The notes beneath the pieces are model-generated. The model worked only from the letters and a program-made list of their open reading frames with translations. It was not told where the DNA came from and searched no databases. 64,000 nucleotides of DNA. Source: Dyadobacter sp. CY356 (GTDB taxonomy: Bacteria > Bacteroidota > Bacteroidia > Cytophagales > Spirosomataceae). The DNA lies in assembly GCF_021440195.1 (NCBI RefSeq), contig NZ_JAJTSZ010000001.1, positions 62,001 to 126,000 on the forward strand, given 5' to 3'. The translations under genes were made by a program, and so were the position numbers. Each line of letters opens with the position of its first letter. Position 1 is the first letter of the stretch. Below are positions 8,159 to 16,433 of the stretch, one piece after another.

Positions 8159-10381
8159 TTACGAATCTTTTCCAAACGACAACTCCTGCAAAACTGGCTC
8201 GCCTGTTTCCATAAGTTGAGCTCCGCGTGTATTACGCACGAAGTTCAAAAAGTCTTCTGCCGTATTTACAAAGTATGTTGCAAACTCTTCAGTTGGTTCG
8301 AATTTGTTGATACTGAAAGCAAGAGAACGGAAAGGAGTTTCTTCTGAATCCGGAAGAACGTATTCTGCCGGAATATTGTATTTAAATTCTTTTCCGAAGT
8401 TACTTTCAAAATCGTTGATGATGCCGTACTGAGTATTTGTACTCACATCTTTGGTCATCAATAATCCTTTTGCACCTGTGATCAAAACGTTATAAGCATG
8501 ATAAATCGCATCAGCCCAGATTTTCGATTCGAAGTTTTCTTTGGCAAGGTTTAATTTTTCCTGTCCCTCTGTAATCGTAGTTGCTACTAAATCCACCAAT
8601 ACACTGGCGCATTCACCAACACCAATTTCAGTTTTGAACATTTCATCATGATCCCAGTCGCGGTAATCGTCTTCCTGAATTGTAGAAAGATCTGCGATTG
8701 GTTTCAATAACTGGAAGAAGTAATTTTTTGTCTGACGTGTGTAATATTGATTAAAATATTCTCCGTCGTACGCGTTTGATTCGTAATCATTGAAGATTGT
8801 ACGAAGTGCTTCCGGTCCGCGTTTCGCTGGAACTTTAATCACCTTATCGCCAATCAAACCAATGCCGTCACCAGAAAAACCACCGCCTAACAAAACCTGC
8901 AAAGCTGGCAAAACCAGTTTCCCGTTTTTAATAGAACTTCCGTGGAAACCAATGTTGGAAGCATTATGCTGGCCGCAGCCGTTCATACAGCCGCTAATTT
9001 TAATCTTAATATCCTGGTTGTAAATCATTTCAGGAAATTCATCCTTCATGACATCCTCCAAAACACGGGTAATTCCGTAACTGCTCGTGATAGCAAGATT
9101 ACAAGTATCTGTTCCCGGGCAAGTTGTAATGTCCATCGTACTGTCAAAACCAGGATTAACTAATCCCAATTTCGAAAGTTCGTTGTATATCGCTACAAGG
9201 TCTTCACCTTTAATAAATCGAAGAATATATCCCTGGTTAACCGTTACACGAATATCATCAGCTGCATATTGACGAACTATATTCGCCAATGAACGCGCTG
9301 TGTCCGAGCTCATATCACCCAGCAAAACACGTAACTGAACAGCATACCAACCTTTTTGTTTTTGTTCAAAAGTGTTGGTTTTTAACCATTTGGTGAATTC
9401 TGGAATGTCTGAAATATTTTCAGAGGCAATTTTCAAAATTTCTTCTTCGCTCAAAGATGGGCGAGGAGCGTGGTTGATTGATTCTGCTTCGTTGGTACCA
9501 AACAAATCATCCGGAATCTGGAATATCTTATTTTTAACCGCGGTACGTTCTTCTTCCACTTTTGCCATCATTCCTTCCAATCCAAGATCGTTCAAAAGGA
9601 ACTTCATGCGCGCTTTATGGCGACGAACACGTTCTCCGTAACGATCGAATACACGAAGCAAAGCTTCAATGAAAGGAATAACGTCTTTTTCTTCAAGGAA
9701 TTCAAAGGCAGTTTGTGCCGAGAACGGCTGCGCGCCTAAACCTCCACCAATCAAAACTTTGAAACCTTTAACTTCTTCCCCTGCTTCGTTTGTTCCCATT
9801 TTGGCGATAAGGCCAACATCGTGGATAAATGCTAATGCAGAATCTTTTTCAGAAGAAGAAACTGCTATTTTGAATTTCCGTCCCATATCCTGATTGATAG
9901 GATTACGAAGGAAATAAGTAAAAATCGAATGTGTTATTGGTGTAACATCAAAAGGTTCGTCCGGGTCAATACCTGCCACCGACGAAGCCGTTACGTTACG
10001 GATTGTATTACCACACGCTTCTTTTAAAGTAATTCCTGCATCTTCCAGATCGGCCCATAATTGTGGAGAATCTGAAAGTTTTACAAAGTGCAGCTGAATA
10101 TCCTGACGCGTTGTGGCATGCAAATTTCCAGTGGCAAATTTGTCAGAAGTATCTGCGATACGAACTAGCTGATCCGCCGTGATACGTCCATAAGGCAGTT
10201 TTATACGGATCATCTGCACGCCTGGCTGGCGCTGACCGTAGACACCGCGCGTCAGACGAAACTTACGAAAAGCTTCTTCCGGCGTTTCACCCGTGTTAAA
10301 TGCGTTGATCTTGTTTTGTAAATCAACAATATCACGTTTTGCTACGGATGATACTTTGTCTGAAATTACTAAATTATTCAT
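8159..10381 (-). CDS. Assimilatory sulfite (nitrite/sulfite) reductase, siroheme-[4Fe-4S]
   Basis: The 740-residue enzyme carries two ferredoxin-like half domains and two siroheme-binding domains. The cysteines that bind the coupled siroheme and 4Fe-4S cluster are C421 and C427 (CPGTDTCNLA) and C465 and C469 (SGCMNGCGQHN). Near the N-terminus are the substrate-side motifs RLTRGVYGQRQ and ATTRQDIQLHF. It reduces sulfite to sulfide with six electrons, probably from ferredoxin. Residues after about 590 form a helical C-terminal extension (HAYNVLITGAKGLLM and following) that is absent from short-form reductases and may be a HEPN-like domain (inference). Gene context with cysH, cysD, cysN and cobA favours sulfite over nitrite. 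Confidence 0.9.
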   Translation of the reverse strand: MNNLVISDKVSSVAKRDIVDLQNKINAFNTGETPEEAFRKFRLTRGVYGQRQPGVQMIRIKLPYGRITADQLVRIADTSDKFATGNLHATTRQDIQLHFVKLSDSPQLWADLEDAGITLKEACGNTIRNVTASSVAGIDPDEPFDVTPITHSIFTYFLRNPINQDMGRKFKIAVSSSEKDSALAFIHDVGLIAKMGTNEAGEEVKGFKVLIGGGLGAQPFSAQTAFEFLEEKDVIPFIEALLRVFDRYGERVRRHKARMKFLLNDLGLEGMMAKVEEERTAVKNKIFQIPDDLFGTNEAESINHAPRPSLSEEEILKIASENISDIPEFTKWLKTNTFEQKQKGWYAVQLRVLLGDMSSDTARSLANIVRQYAADDIRVTVNQGYILRFIKGEDLVAIYNELSKLGLVNPGFDSTMDITTCPGTDTCNLAITSSYGITRVLEDVMKDEFPEMIYNQDIKIKISGCMNGCGQHNASNIGFHGSSIKNGKLVLPALQVLLGGGFSGDGIGLIGDKVIKVPAKRGPEALRTIFNDYESNAYDGEYFNQYYTRQTKNYFFQLLKPIADLSTIQEDDYRDWDHDEMFKTEIGVGECASVLVDLVATTITEGQEKLNLAKENFESKIWADAIYHAYNVLITGAKGLLMTKDVSTNTQYGIINDFESNFGKEFKYNIPAEYVLPDSEETPFRSLAFSINKFEPTEEFATYFVNTAEDFLNFVRNTRGAQLMETGEPVLQELSFGKDS

Positions 10382-10459
10382 GGTGATGTATTCTTATAAC
10401 CTATCGGAATAGTATATTAACTTTATATCGGGAAAAAAGGTGCGGCTACACCACGCCTT

Positions 10460-11704
10460 TTATTCAACCATACAAGCGCCAACGGTCACGTTCGACGTTT
10501 CATCAATCAGAATAGCGGCGCCATTTGCTCTGTTTTGCTGATATGGGTCGTAAGCGATCGGTTGCGCTGTTCTTAAAATAATTCTTGCGACATCGTTTAA
10601 TTTCAAACTTTCAACCTCATCCAGTTTTTCATAGGAGTTGATATCAATCTGATATTCTATACTTCTAACAGAACATTTTGTTCTTGCAGTTCCGTGCTGA
10701 AGAAGATATTTGTCGCCGGCTTTCAATGTTTTGCGGTCGTCCATCCAGCAAACCAATGCTTCAATATCCTGACTCACGATTGGTGAATTGTCAACTGAAA
10801 CGATCATATCGCCACGACTGATATCCACATCGTCTTCCAGAAGAATGGTAACCGATTCAAAAACACCTGCTTCGATAATTTCCTGTCCACCGAATTCGAT
10901 TCTCGCAATTTTCGATTCAGTTCCGGAAGGTAATATTTTAACAGCTTCGCCTTTTCTCAACGAGCCGCTCTGTAAACGACCTGCATAACCACGGTAATCA
11001 TGCAATTCCTCAGTCTGAGGGCGGATTACATACTGAACCGAGAAACGTCCGTCTGTTGTGTTTTTATCTTTTAAAACATTAACGGTTTCAAGAACTGACA
11101 ACAAAGTTTCGCCAGTATACCAAGGCATGTTTTTAGATCTGTCAACGATATTATCGCCGTTCAGCGCGCTAACCGGGATGATTGTCAGATCTTTAATGTT
11201 CAGTTTCTGAGCAAGATCCTGGTATGTTTTTGCAATTTCCAAAAACGCATCCTCGGAATTTCCAACCAAATCCATTTTGTTAATCGCCACAACCACGTGA
11301 GGAATTCCCAACATGGAAGCTATCAGCGAGTGACGGCGGGTTTGTTCGGCAACACCGTGACGCGCATCAACAAGAATAATTGCCAGATCAGCATTTGAGG
11401 CACCAGTAACCATGTTACGGGTATACTGAATATGTCCCGGCGCATCGATCGAAATAAATTTACGGTTCGGCGTCTGGAAATATTTGTAAGCGACGTCAAT
11501 TGTAATCCCTTGTTCACGTTCCGAACGTAGTCCGTCTGTTAGAAGAGCAAGATCAATTTCACCATCATTACGGCTTTTACTAGCACGTTCAATGGCTTCC
11601 ATCTGATCTGCCAATATATTTTTTGTATCAAAAAGCAAACGCCCGATCAACGTACTTTTACCGTCATCTACGGAACCTGCTGTTATAAATCTTAGTAAAT
11701 CCAC
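10460..11704 (-). CDS. cysN: Sulfate adenylyltransferase subunit 1 (GTPase)
   Basis: The 414-residue protein is a translational GTPase-like factor: P-loop GSVDDGKS (10-17), switch-region motifs EREQGITIDVAY and DAPGHIQYTRNMVTGAS, and NKMDL for guanine recognition, followed by EF-Tu-like beta-barrel domains. With CysD it forms ATP sulfurylase, which makes adenosine 5'-phosphosulfate (APS) from sulfate and ATP, driven by GTP hydrolysis. The length shows that there is no fused APS kinase (CysC) domain. It lies 78 bases upstream of the sulfite reductase gene and 78 bases after cysD on the same strand. Confidence 0.95.
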   Translation of the reverse strand: MDLLRFITAGSVDDGKSTLIGRLLFDTKNILADQMEAIERASKSRNDGEIDLALLTDGLRSEREQGITIDVAYKYFQTPNRKFISIDAPGHIQYTRNMVTGASNADLAIILVDARHGVAEQTRRHSLIASMLGIPHVVVAINKMDLVGNSEDAFLEIAKTYQDLAQKLNIKDLTIIPVSALNGDNIVDRSKNMPWYTGETLLSVLETVNVLKDKNTTDGRFSVQYVIRPQTEELHDYRGYAGRLQSGSLRKGEAVKILPSGTESKIARIEFGGQEIIEAGVFESVTILLEDDVDISRGDMIVSVDNSPIVSQDIEALVCWMDDRKTLKAGDKYLLQHGTARTKCSVRSIEYQIDINSYEKLDEVESLKLNDVARIILRTAQPIAYDPYQQNRANGAAILIDETSNVTVGACMVE

Positions 11705-11782
11705 CTTGTTTTAATTTCGAATTTGTGAATGAGAGAGTGATTGAATGGGCTCATCACGAGCTTTCTGTCAGTTTCTCATTGT

Positions 11783-12757
11783 TTAGAAATATCCTCCTTT
11801 TTTACGATCTTCCATTGCAGCTTCTGTTTGCTGATCGTCGATGCGGGTTTCGCCGCGTTCGCTGATTCTGGAAACTGTGATTTCTGCAATTACTTCTTCC
11901 AATGTTGCTGCGCTTGATTCTACGGCAGCTGTACAAGTCATATCGCCAACGGTACGGAAACGAACTTGTCTGGTTACAATCTGATCTTCCGGATCTTTTT
12001 CGATTACCGGCGTATTGTATAACAAACGTCCGTCGCGCAGGATGCACTCACGTTCGTGTGCGAAATAAATGCTTGGAAGCGTAATGCCTTCTCTTTGAAG
12101 ATATGCCCAAACGTCCAATTCAGTCCAGTTGGAAATCGGGAAAACACGTACGTTTTCGCCTTTATGAATACGTCCGTTAAATAGATTCCAAAGTTCAGGT
12201 CTCTGACGTTTTGGATCCCATTGTCCGAATTCGTCACGGAATGAAAAAATACGTTCTTTTGCACGCGCTTTTTCTTCATCACGACGGGCACCACCAATGC
12301 AGGCGTCAAACCCGAATTCTTCAATCGTGTCTAGTAAAGTGAAAGTCTGCAACCAGTTACGGCTCGCGTTTTTACCCGTCGGTTCTTTCAGATTTTTCGC
12401 TTTGATGGTATCTTCCACATAACGAACGATTAGTTTAGAACCTGTTTTTTCAGCAAGCATATCACGGTAATCCGTAGCTTCCACGAAGTTATGGCCCGTA
12501 TCAATATGAACTAGCGGAAATGGGATTTTACCCGGAGCAAATGCTTTTTGAGCAAGACGAACCAGGGTTATAGAATCTTTTCCTCCTGAAAATAGTAACG
12601 CCGGACGTTCAAACTGACCAGCCACTTCACGCATAATGTAAATCGCCTCTGCCTCTAGCTGATCCAGGTAGTCCGGTTTTCTACGGTCAATATTTCCCTG
12701 GTTGCTAAGATCCGACGCCTCTTTTACTGAAATTGACATACTTACTTCATTAGACAT
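11783..12757 (-). CDS. cysD: Sulfate adenylyltransferase subunit 2
   Basis: The 324-residue protein belongs to the PP-loop ATP pyrophosphatase family, with the loop FSGGKDSITLVRLA (SGGKDS at 57-62) and the CysD motifs HIDTGHNFVE and GGARRDEEKARAKERIFSFRD (split over about residues 155-176). It catalyses the adenylyl transfer to sulfate in complex with CysN. It has a short N-terminal extension of some 25 residues before the part normally conserved; the ATG at residue 7 could be an alternative start. The gene sits between cysH and cysN in the operon. Confidence 0.94.
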   Translation of the reverse strand: MSNEVSMSISVKEASDLSNQGNIDRRKPDYLDQLEAEAIYIMREVAGQFERPALLFSGGKDSITLVRLAQKAFAPGKIPFPLVHIDTGHNFVEATDYRDMLAEKTGSKLIVRYVEDTIKAKNLKEPTGKNASRNWLQTFTLLDTIEEFGFDACIGGARRDEEKARAKERIFSFRDEFGQWDPKRQRPELWNLFNGRIHKGENVRVFPISNWTELDVWAYLQREGITLPSIYFAHERECILRDGRLLYNTPVIEKDPEDQIVTRQVRFRTVGDMTCTAAVESSAATLEEVIAEITVSRISERGETRIDDQQTEAAMEDRKKGGYF

Positions 12758-12799
12758 TTAATACTTCTTCTTTATTTACGTAGCATTGGGATGCTTTTA

Positions 12800-13501
12800 T
12801 TACTTCGCGTGCAAACCACATTCTTTCTTCGACTCATCTTCCCACCACCAACGTCCGGCGCGGAAATCTTCGCCTTCCTGAATGGCACGTGTACAAGGTG
12901 CGCAACCGATACTTACAAAACCTTTGTCGTGCAAAGGATTGTATGGAATACCATTGGATTTTACATAGGTTTTTACTTCCTCAAAACTCCAATCCAGAAT
13001 CGGGTGGAATTTGATCAGGTCATGCGCTTCGTCCGCTTCGAGCTTGTGCATAGACTGACGATTTCCCGACTGTTCTGCCCGGATACCAGTTACCCAGATT
13101 TTTGCTCCTTTCAAAGCTCTGTTCAAAGGTTCAACTTTACGGATGAAGCAGCATTCTTTACGGTTTTCAACAGAATCATAAAAACTCAAAGGGCCTTTTG
13201 TACTTAGTAAAGCTTCCGCAGAATCCGTTTGAGGATAGTATGCTTTTATTTTAGTATCATACCGGTTGTTTGTTTTTTGAAGCGTCATGTACGTTTCATT
13301 AAACATTCTACCCGTATCCAGAGTGAAAATGCTGATATTCAGATTGTTTTTTAAAATAAAATCTGTAATAACCTGATCTTCATAACCCAGGCTGGTAGAA
13401 AATACGACCTGACCCGGAAAAAGATCTGCCAGAATTGTCAGCGATTCAATTTCGCTTTTGCCTTCAAGGGCGGCGGTTAATGCGTCTATGTTTGTGTTCA
13501 T
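12800..13501 (-). CDS. cysH: APS reductase (assimilatory, 4Fe-4S type)
   Basis: The 233-residue protein has the PP-loop-like N-terminus of the PAPS/APS reductase family (VVFSTSLGYEDQ, FTLDTGRMFNETY). It carries the cysteine pairs C117-C118 (KECCFIRKVEPL) and C200/C203 (GCAPCTRAI), which bind a 4Fe-4S cluster and mark the APS-using branch, and the C-terminal catalytic cysteine C228 (KKECGLH). It reduces APS to sulfite with thioredoxin. That fits the absence of an APS kinase in the cluster. Its ATG (13499-13501) overlaps the stop of the upstream DUF3368 toxin gene in the arrangement ATGA, so translation of cysH is probably coupled to the toxin gene. Confidence 0.94.
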   Translation of the reverse strand: MNTNIDALTAALEGKSEIESLTILADLFPGQVVFSTSLGYEDQVITDFILKNNLNISIFTLDTGRMFNETYMTLQKTNNRYDTKIKAYYPQTDSAEALLSTKGPLSFYDSVENRKECCFIRKVEPLNRALKGAKIWVTGIRAEQSGNRQSMHKLEADEAHDLIKFHPILDWSFEEVKTYVKSNGIPYNPLHDKGFVSIGCAPCTRAIQEGEDFRAGRWWWEDESKKECGLHAK

Positions 13502-13962
13502 GGTGTTTCGCCTGCTATTCTGATTGCTTCCTCAATGATGTTAGCATTAATTCTGAAATCAGTTTTTAGAATTTTTTCAAGTATATATTTAGCTGATGGG
13601 ATAGTTCCTCTTAATTTGGCATTTACAATTACCCCAATTGTTCCTGTAATCTGCAATCCCAGATTTCGAGTAACTTTCCTGGCTTTTAAATCGTCAAGAA
13701 TAATAGTAGAATCAGGAATTTCGAAAGCAAGAGATAATGCAGTTGATTCGCCTAAATCCAATGAATTTTCAAATAACGCTTGTAACGTTTTATTCCTGAC
13801 AGCAATTATTTCTATCCAATCCGGTACCGCTAGATTAAATTCAGTTGCAATCTCCGGAGTTATAAAAACCTTCCGATAATTGTCTTTCAAAATATTTAAT
13901 TCATCAATTTTATTTAAAAGAATTAAACAACTGGCATCAGCAATAACCAGATTCTTATGCAT
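13498..13962 (-). CDS. DUF3368 PIN-like toxin (module A)
   Basis: The 154-residue protein fits the DUF3368 branch of PIN-domain nucleases. Acidic residues in the expected places are IADASCLILL (Asp at 8), FITPEIATEF (Glu), LDLGESTALSLA (Glu) and ILDDLKARKVTRNLG (Asp pair). PIN toxins cleave RNA and are held inactive by a small partner. The gene starts eight bases before the end of the UPF0175-like antitoxin gene and ends in a four-base overlap with cysH, so it is built into the cys operon. Confidence 0.82.
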   Translation of the reverse strand: MHKNLVIADASCLILLNKIDELNILKDNYRKVFITPEIATEFNLAVPDWIEIIAVRNKTLQALFENSLDLGESTALSLAFEIPDSTIILDDLKARKVTRNLGLQITGTIGVIVNAKLRGTIPSAKYILEKILKTDFRINANIIEEAIRIAGETP

Positions 13963-14182
13963 TACTTATGTCTGCTTTAAGATCATCAATTGAATCCCCA
14001 AATAAGGAAAATCCAAACCGTCCCATAATTTCGATAAACGTAACTTTACTAATTCCGACAATATCAGCGGCCTGACCAAGGGTGACTTTTCCTCGTTCAT
14101 AAAGCTGACCGGCGAGAAGCATCTTCAATTCAAATTCTTCTGATTCGACTGCTTCTGGCAAATTGATGGTTAGTGTTTTCAT
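13955..14182 (-). CDS. UPF0175-family antitoxin (module A)
   Basis: The 75-residue protein starts MKTLTINLPEAVESEEFE and has a central helix-turn-helix-like stretch, GQAADIVGISKVTFIEIMGR, the typical layout of UPF0175 antitoxins paired with DUF3368 toxins. It probably binds DNA upstream of the module and neutralises the toxin through its C-terminus. Its N-terminal 45 residues are clearly related to those of the antitoxin in module B, and 24 bases around the two start codons are identical. It is separated from module B by 96 bases without a clear promoter. Confidence 0.8.
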   Translation of the reverse strand: MKTLTINLPEAVESEEFELKMLLAGQLYERGKVTLGQAADIVGISKVTFIEIMGRFGFSLFGDSIDDLKADISNA

Positions 14183-14278
14183 TTAAGTAATTGTTTACAT
14201 CTATTAATCAAATCTTATTAAAATTCAATATAATACCTATGTTTGCCCTTGATATTCAATCTTTTCTCTCTCTGTTAC

Positions 14279-14731
14279 CTAACTTTTATTTAAATCAAAA
14301 TATGCAACTTCCAAAAAGTGCGTGTGCAGATGTTGAAAATCTTTATCTGTTGTTATCAATGTTGCATTCAAAACACTGGCCGTCGCTGCAATCCATAAAT
14401 CATTCTTGCCCATATTTTTTGAAGAACTCTTAAGTGGTTTTTCTTCAAGTCTTCCCTGGCTGAAAGCGTCTATTTCTGCGTAAGAATTTATGATTTCCTC
14501 CGTTATAAAATCGATTATTGTAAATTCTTTTACGAATATTTCCAGCTCTCGCCTCTTGTTAAATCCCCATTTATTTTGAACAGCAAGCGATCTTAATTCT
14601 CCTATTACGAACGCTGGAATAAATACATCCGAATCTGTTTCAAATATTCCAAGCTGAAATTCAATTAAATCCCAGATTGAATGTTTTCTTAAATATGCCA
14701 GGATGACATTAGTGTCCAGGACATATCTCAT
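14279..14731 (-). CDS. VapC-like PIN-domain toxin (module B)
   Basis: The 150-residue protein is a classical PIN ribonuclease: D6 in YVLDTNVILAYL, the Glu in IPAFVIGELRSLA, the Asp in GKNDLWIAATA and the last Asp in LITTDKDFQHL. This spacing is that of VapC toxins, which cut tRNA or rRNA. It belongs to a different PIN branch from the module A toxin although their antitoxins are related. It overlaps its antitoxin gene by four bases. Confidence 0.85.
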   Translation of the reverse strand: MRYVLDTNVILAYLRKHSIWDLIEFQLGIFETDSDVFIPAFVIGELRSLAVQNKWGFNKRRELEIFVKEFTIIDFITEEIINSYAEIDAFSQGRLEEKPLKSSSKNMGKNDLWIAATASVLNATLITTDKDFQHLHTHFLEVAYFDLNKS

Positions 14732-15075
14732 TTTGTCAATTGCGAAAGAAGAACTTCAAGGGGCTCCTGAATATTAATTGCATCTCTCAGAGCTTCAAGC
14801 CTTTCTTTATTTAAACCGTTATACCCCTGTTTTTTTTTCAGTTTTTCAATCCGATCTTCAAATGACAATTTTTTATCTTCCGGATTGCTGATCATAGATT
14901 TCAAAGGATCATCATCCGAAAGCGTACTATAAACTAATTCGTTCATCGTAACACCCGCCAAATCAGTCGCCTGCTTTGCGGACAAGGCTCCTTGCTGATA
15001 AAGTTGGCCTGCAATAGAAAGCAATACCTTCTCCTTCTCGAAATCTTCCGGTAAATTGATGGTTAGTGTTTTCAT
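14728..15075 (-). CDS. Antitoxin with UPF0175-like N-terminus (module B)
   Basis: The 115-residue protein begins MKTLTINLPEDFEKEKVLLS and continues AGQLYQQGALSAKQATDLAGV, matching the DNA-binding half of the module A antitoxin. The C-terminal part, rich in Lys, Glu and Leu (SFEDRIEKLKKKQGYNGLN), is longer and is probably the toxin-binding region. It lies 27 bases downstream of metZ on the same strand, so it is likely transcribed with the sulfur genes. Confidence 0.75.
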   Translation of the reverse strand: MKTLTINLPEDFEKEKVLLSIAGQLYQQGALSAKQATDLAGVTMNELVYSTLSDDDPLKSMISNPEDKKLSFEDRIEKLKKKQGYNGLNKERLEALRDAINIQEPLEVLLSQLTK

Positions 15076-15102
15076 TGTATGACCAATTTAATCTATTGAT
15101 TT

Positions 15103-16290
15103 TTACTCTAATATATCACTTTTGACCGATACTTCCACTGCATTTGTGAAATCCTCGATCAGGTCTTCGATATCTTCCAGGCCGACAGAAATACGGATTA
15201 AGCCTTCTGAGATGCCTAATGCCAGTTTTTCTTCTGCTTTCAGTTTCGCATGCGTTGTTGTGAACGGATTGGTAACAATTGTTCTCGTATCACCGAGATT
15301 TGAAGAAAGAGAAGCAATTTCCAACGCATCCATAAAAGCAGAAACACGTTCAAATCCACCTTCCAATTCAATGGTAACAATAGCTCCGCCTGCTTTCATT
15401 TGCGCTTTTGCAAGTTCGTGCTGTGGGTGAGAAGCTAAAAACGGATACTTAACCAATTTTACATCCGGGTGTTTTTCCAGAGCAGTGGCCAAAGTCAAAG
15501 CGTTGGAGCAATGTTTTTCCATTCTCAATTCCAGCGTTTCAAGGCTCTTGCTTAATACCCATGCATTAAACGGTGCCATTGATGGTCCGGTGTGGCGGCA
15601 GAAAAAGCGTATATGTTTGATATATTCTTCTTTTCCAACTACAATTCCGCCCAAAACGCGACCTTGTCCATCCATATATTTTGTCGCAGAATGTACAACC
15701 AGATCCGCTCCGAAATCCACCGGATTTTGCAGTGCAGGAGATGCGAAACAGTTATCGACGTTATATATCAGATTATGTTTTTTACAAAGTCTGCCAATCA
15801 TTTCAAGGTCTACAAGATCCAGGCCTGGATTTGAAGGCGTTTCTAGGTACACCATGCGCGTATTTGGTGTTACCGCCGCTTCCCAATCCGCTTCACTTGC
15901 GTCAGCGTCCAGATACGTATAGGTAATACCCCATTTGCTGATTATTTGTGTAATAATCTGATGCGCAGAGCCAAACAAAGCACGGCTTGCCAGTATGTGA
16001 TCACCACTTTTCAGTAAGGCAGCCATACTTGCAAACACCGCAGCCATACCCGTAGCAGTCGCCACGCCATCTTCACAATCTTCAAGAACACAAACTTTGT
16101 CTATAAATTCCTGAACAGAAGGGTTAGAAAAGCGGCTATAAATATTGCCTTCTTCCGTTTCTTCAAACAACGCTTTTCCTTGTTCAGCACTTTCAAAAGT
16201 GAAGCTGCTAGTCAAAAACAAAGGCGTTGAATGTTCACGATATTGTGTTTTCTTCGTCTGGGTACGTATTGCTCTGGTCTGCTTTTTCAT
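15103..16290 (-). CDS. metZ: O-succinylhomoserine sulfhydrylase (Cys/Met metabolism PLP enzyme)
   Basis: The 395-residue enzyme belongs to the Cys/Met metabolism PLP family. The Schiff-base lysine is K204 in SATKYMDGQGRVLGG; YSRFSNPSV (51-59), ETPSNPG and YNVDNCFASP are other family blocks. In a sulfate assimilation operon of a Bacteroidota it most likely joins sulfide to O-succinylhomoserine (or O-acetylhomoserine) to make homocysteine, the step that uses the sulfide made by the downstream genes. Cystathionine synthase or methionine lyase activity cannot be excluded from sequence alone. Confidence 0.85.
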   Translation of the reverse strand: MKKQTRAIRTQTKKTQYREHSTPLFLTSSFTFESAEQGKALFEETEEGNIYSRFSNPSVQEFIDKVCVLEDCEDGVATATGMAAVFASMAALLKSGDHILASRALFGSAHQIITQIISKWGITYTYLDADASEADWEAAVTPNTRMVYLETPSNPGLDLVDLEMIGRLCKKHNLIYNVDNCFASPALQNPVDFGADLVVHSATKYMDGQGRVLGGIVVGKEEYIKHIRFFCRHTGPSMAPFNAWVLSKSLETLELRMEKHCSNALTLATALEKHPDVKLVKYPFLASHPQHELAKAQMKAGGAIVTIELEGGFERVSAFMDALEIASLSSNLGDTRTIVTNPFTTTHAKLKAEEKLALGISEGLIRISVGLEDIEDLIEDFTNAVEVSVKSDILE

Positions 16291-16302
16291 AGGTCACTGG
16301 TG

Positions 16303-16433
16303 TAGCTGTTGGCTATTAGCGTTTAGCCGGTAATTAATATTTCTAACTTTATGAGACGTAAGTCTTTTTTTCTTTTTCGATTCTAATTTTCCGGGTTCAA
16401 AGCTAATGGCTAAAAGCTAATTGCCAACAGCTA
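16303..16433. repeat. Long-spaced inverted repeat between the transporter gene and metZ
   Basis: The arms are 26 bases long (16303-16328 and 16408-16433) with two mismatches; the outer part reads TAGCTGTTGGCTATTAGC. The right arm ends exactly on the transporter stop codon (16431-16433), and the left arm begins 13 bases before metZ. The arms share 12 of 17 positions with the repeat at 7969-8153, so the two elements are one family. Confidence 0.7.

Noticed and set aside
13498..15103. Toxin-antitoxin region as a mobile island
   Set aside because: No integrase, transposase, direct repeats at the borders or tRNA; the genes are tightly fitted into the operon.
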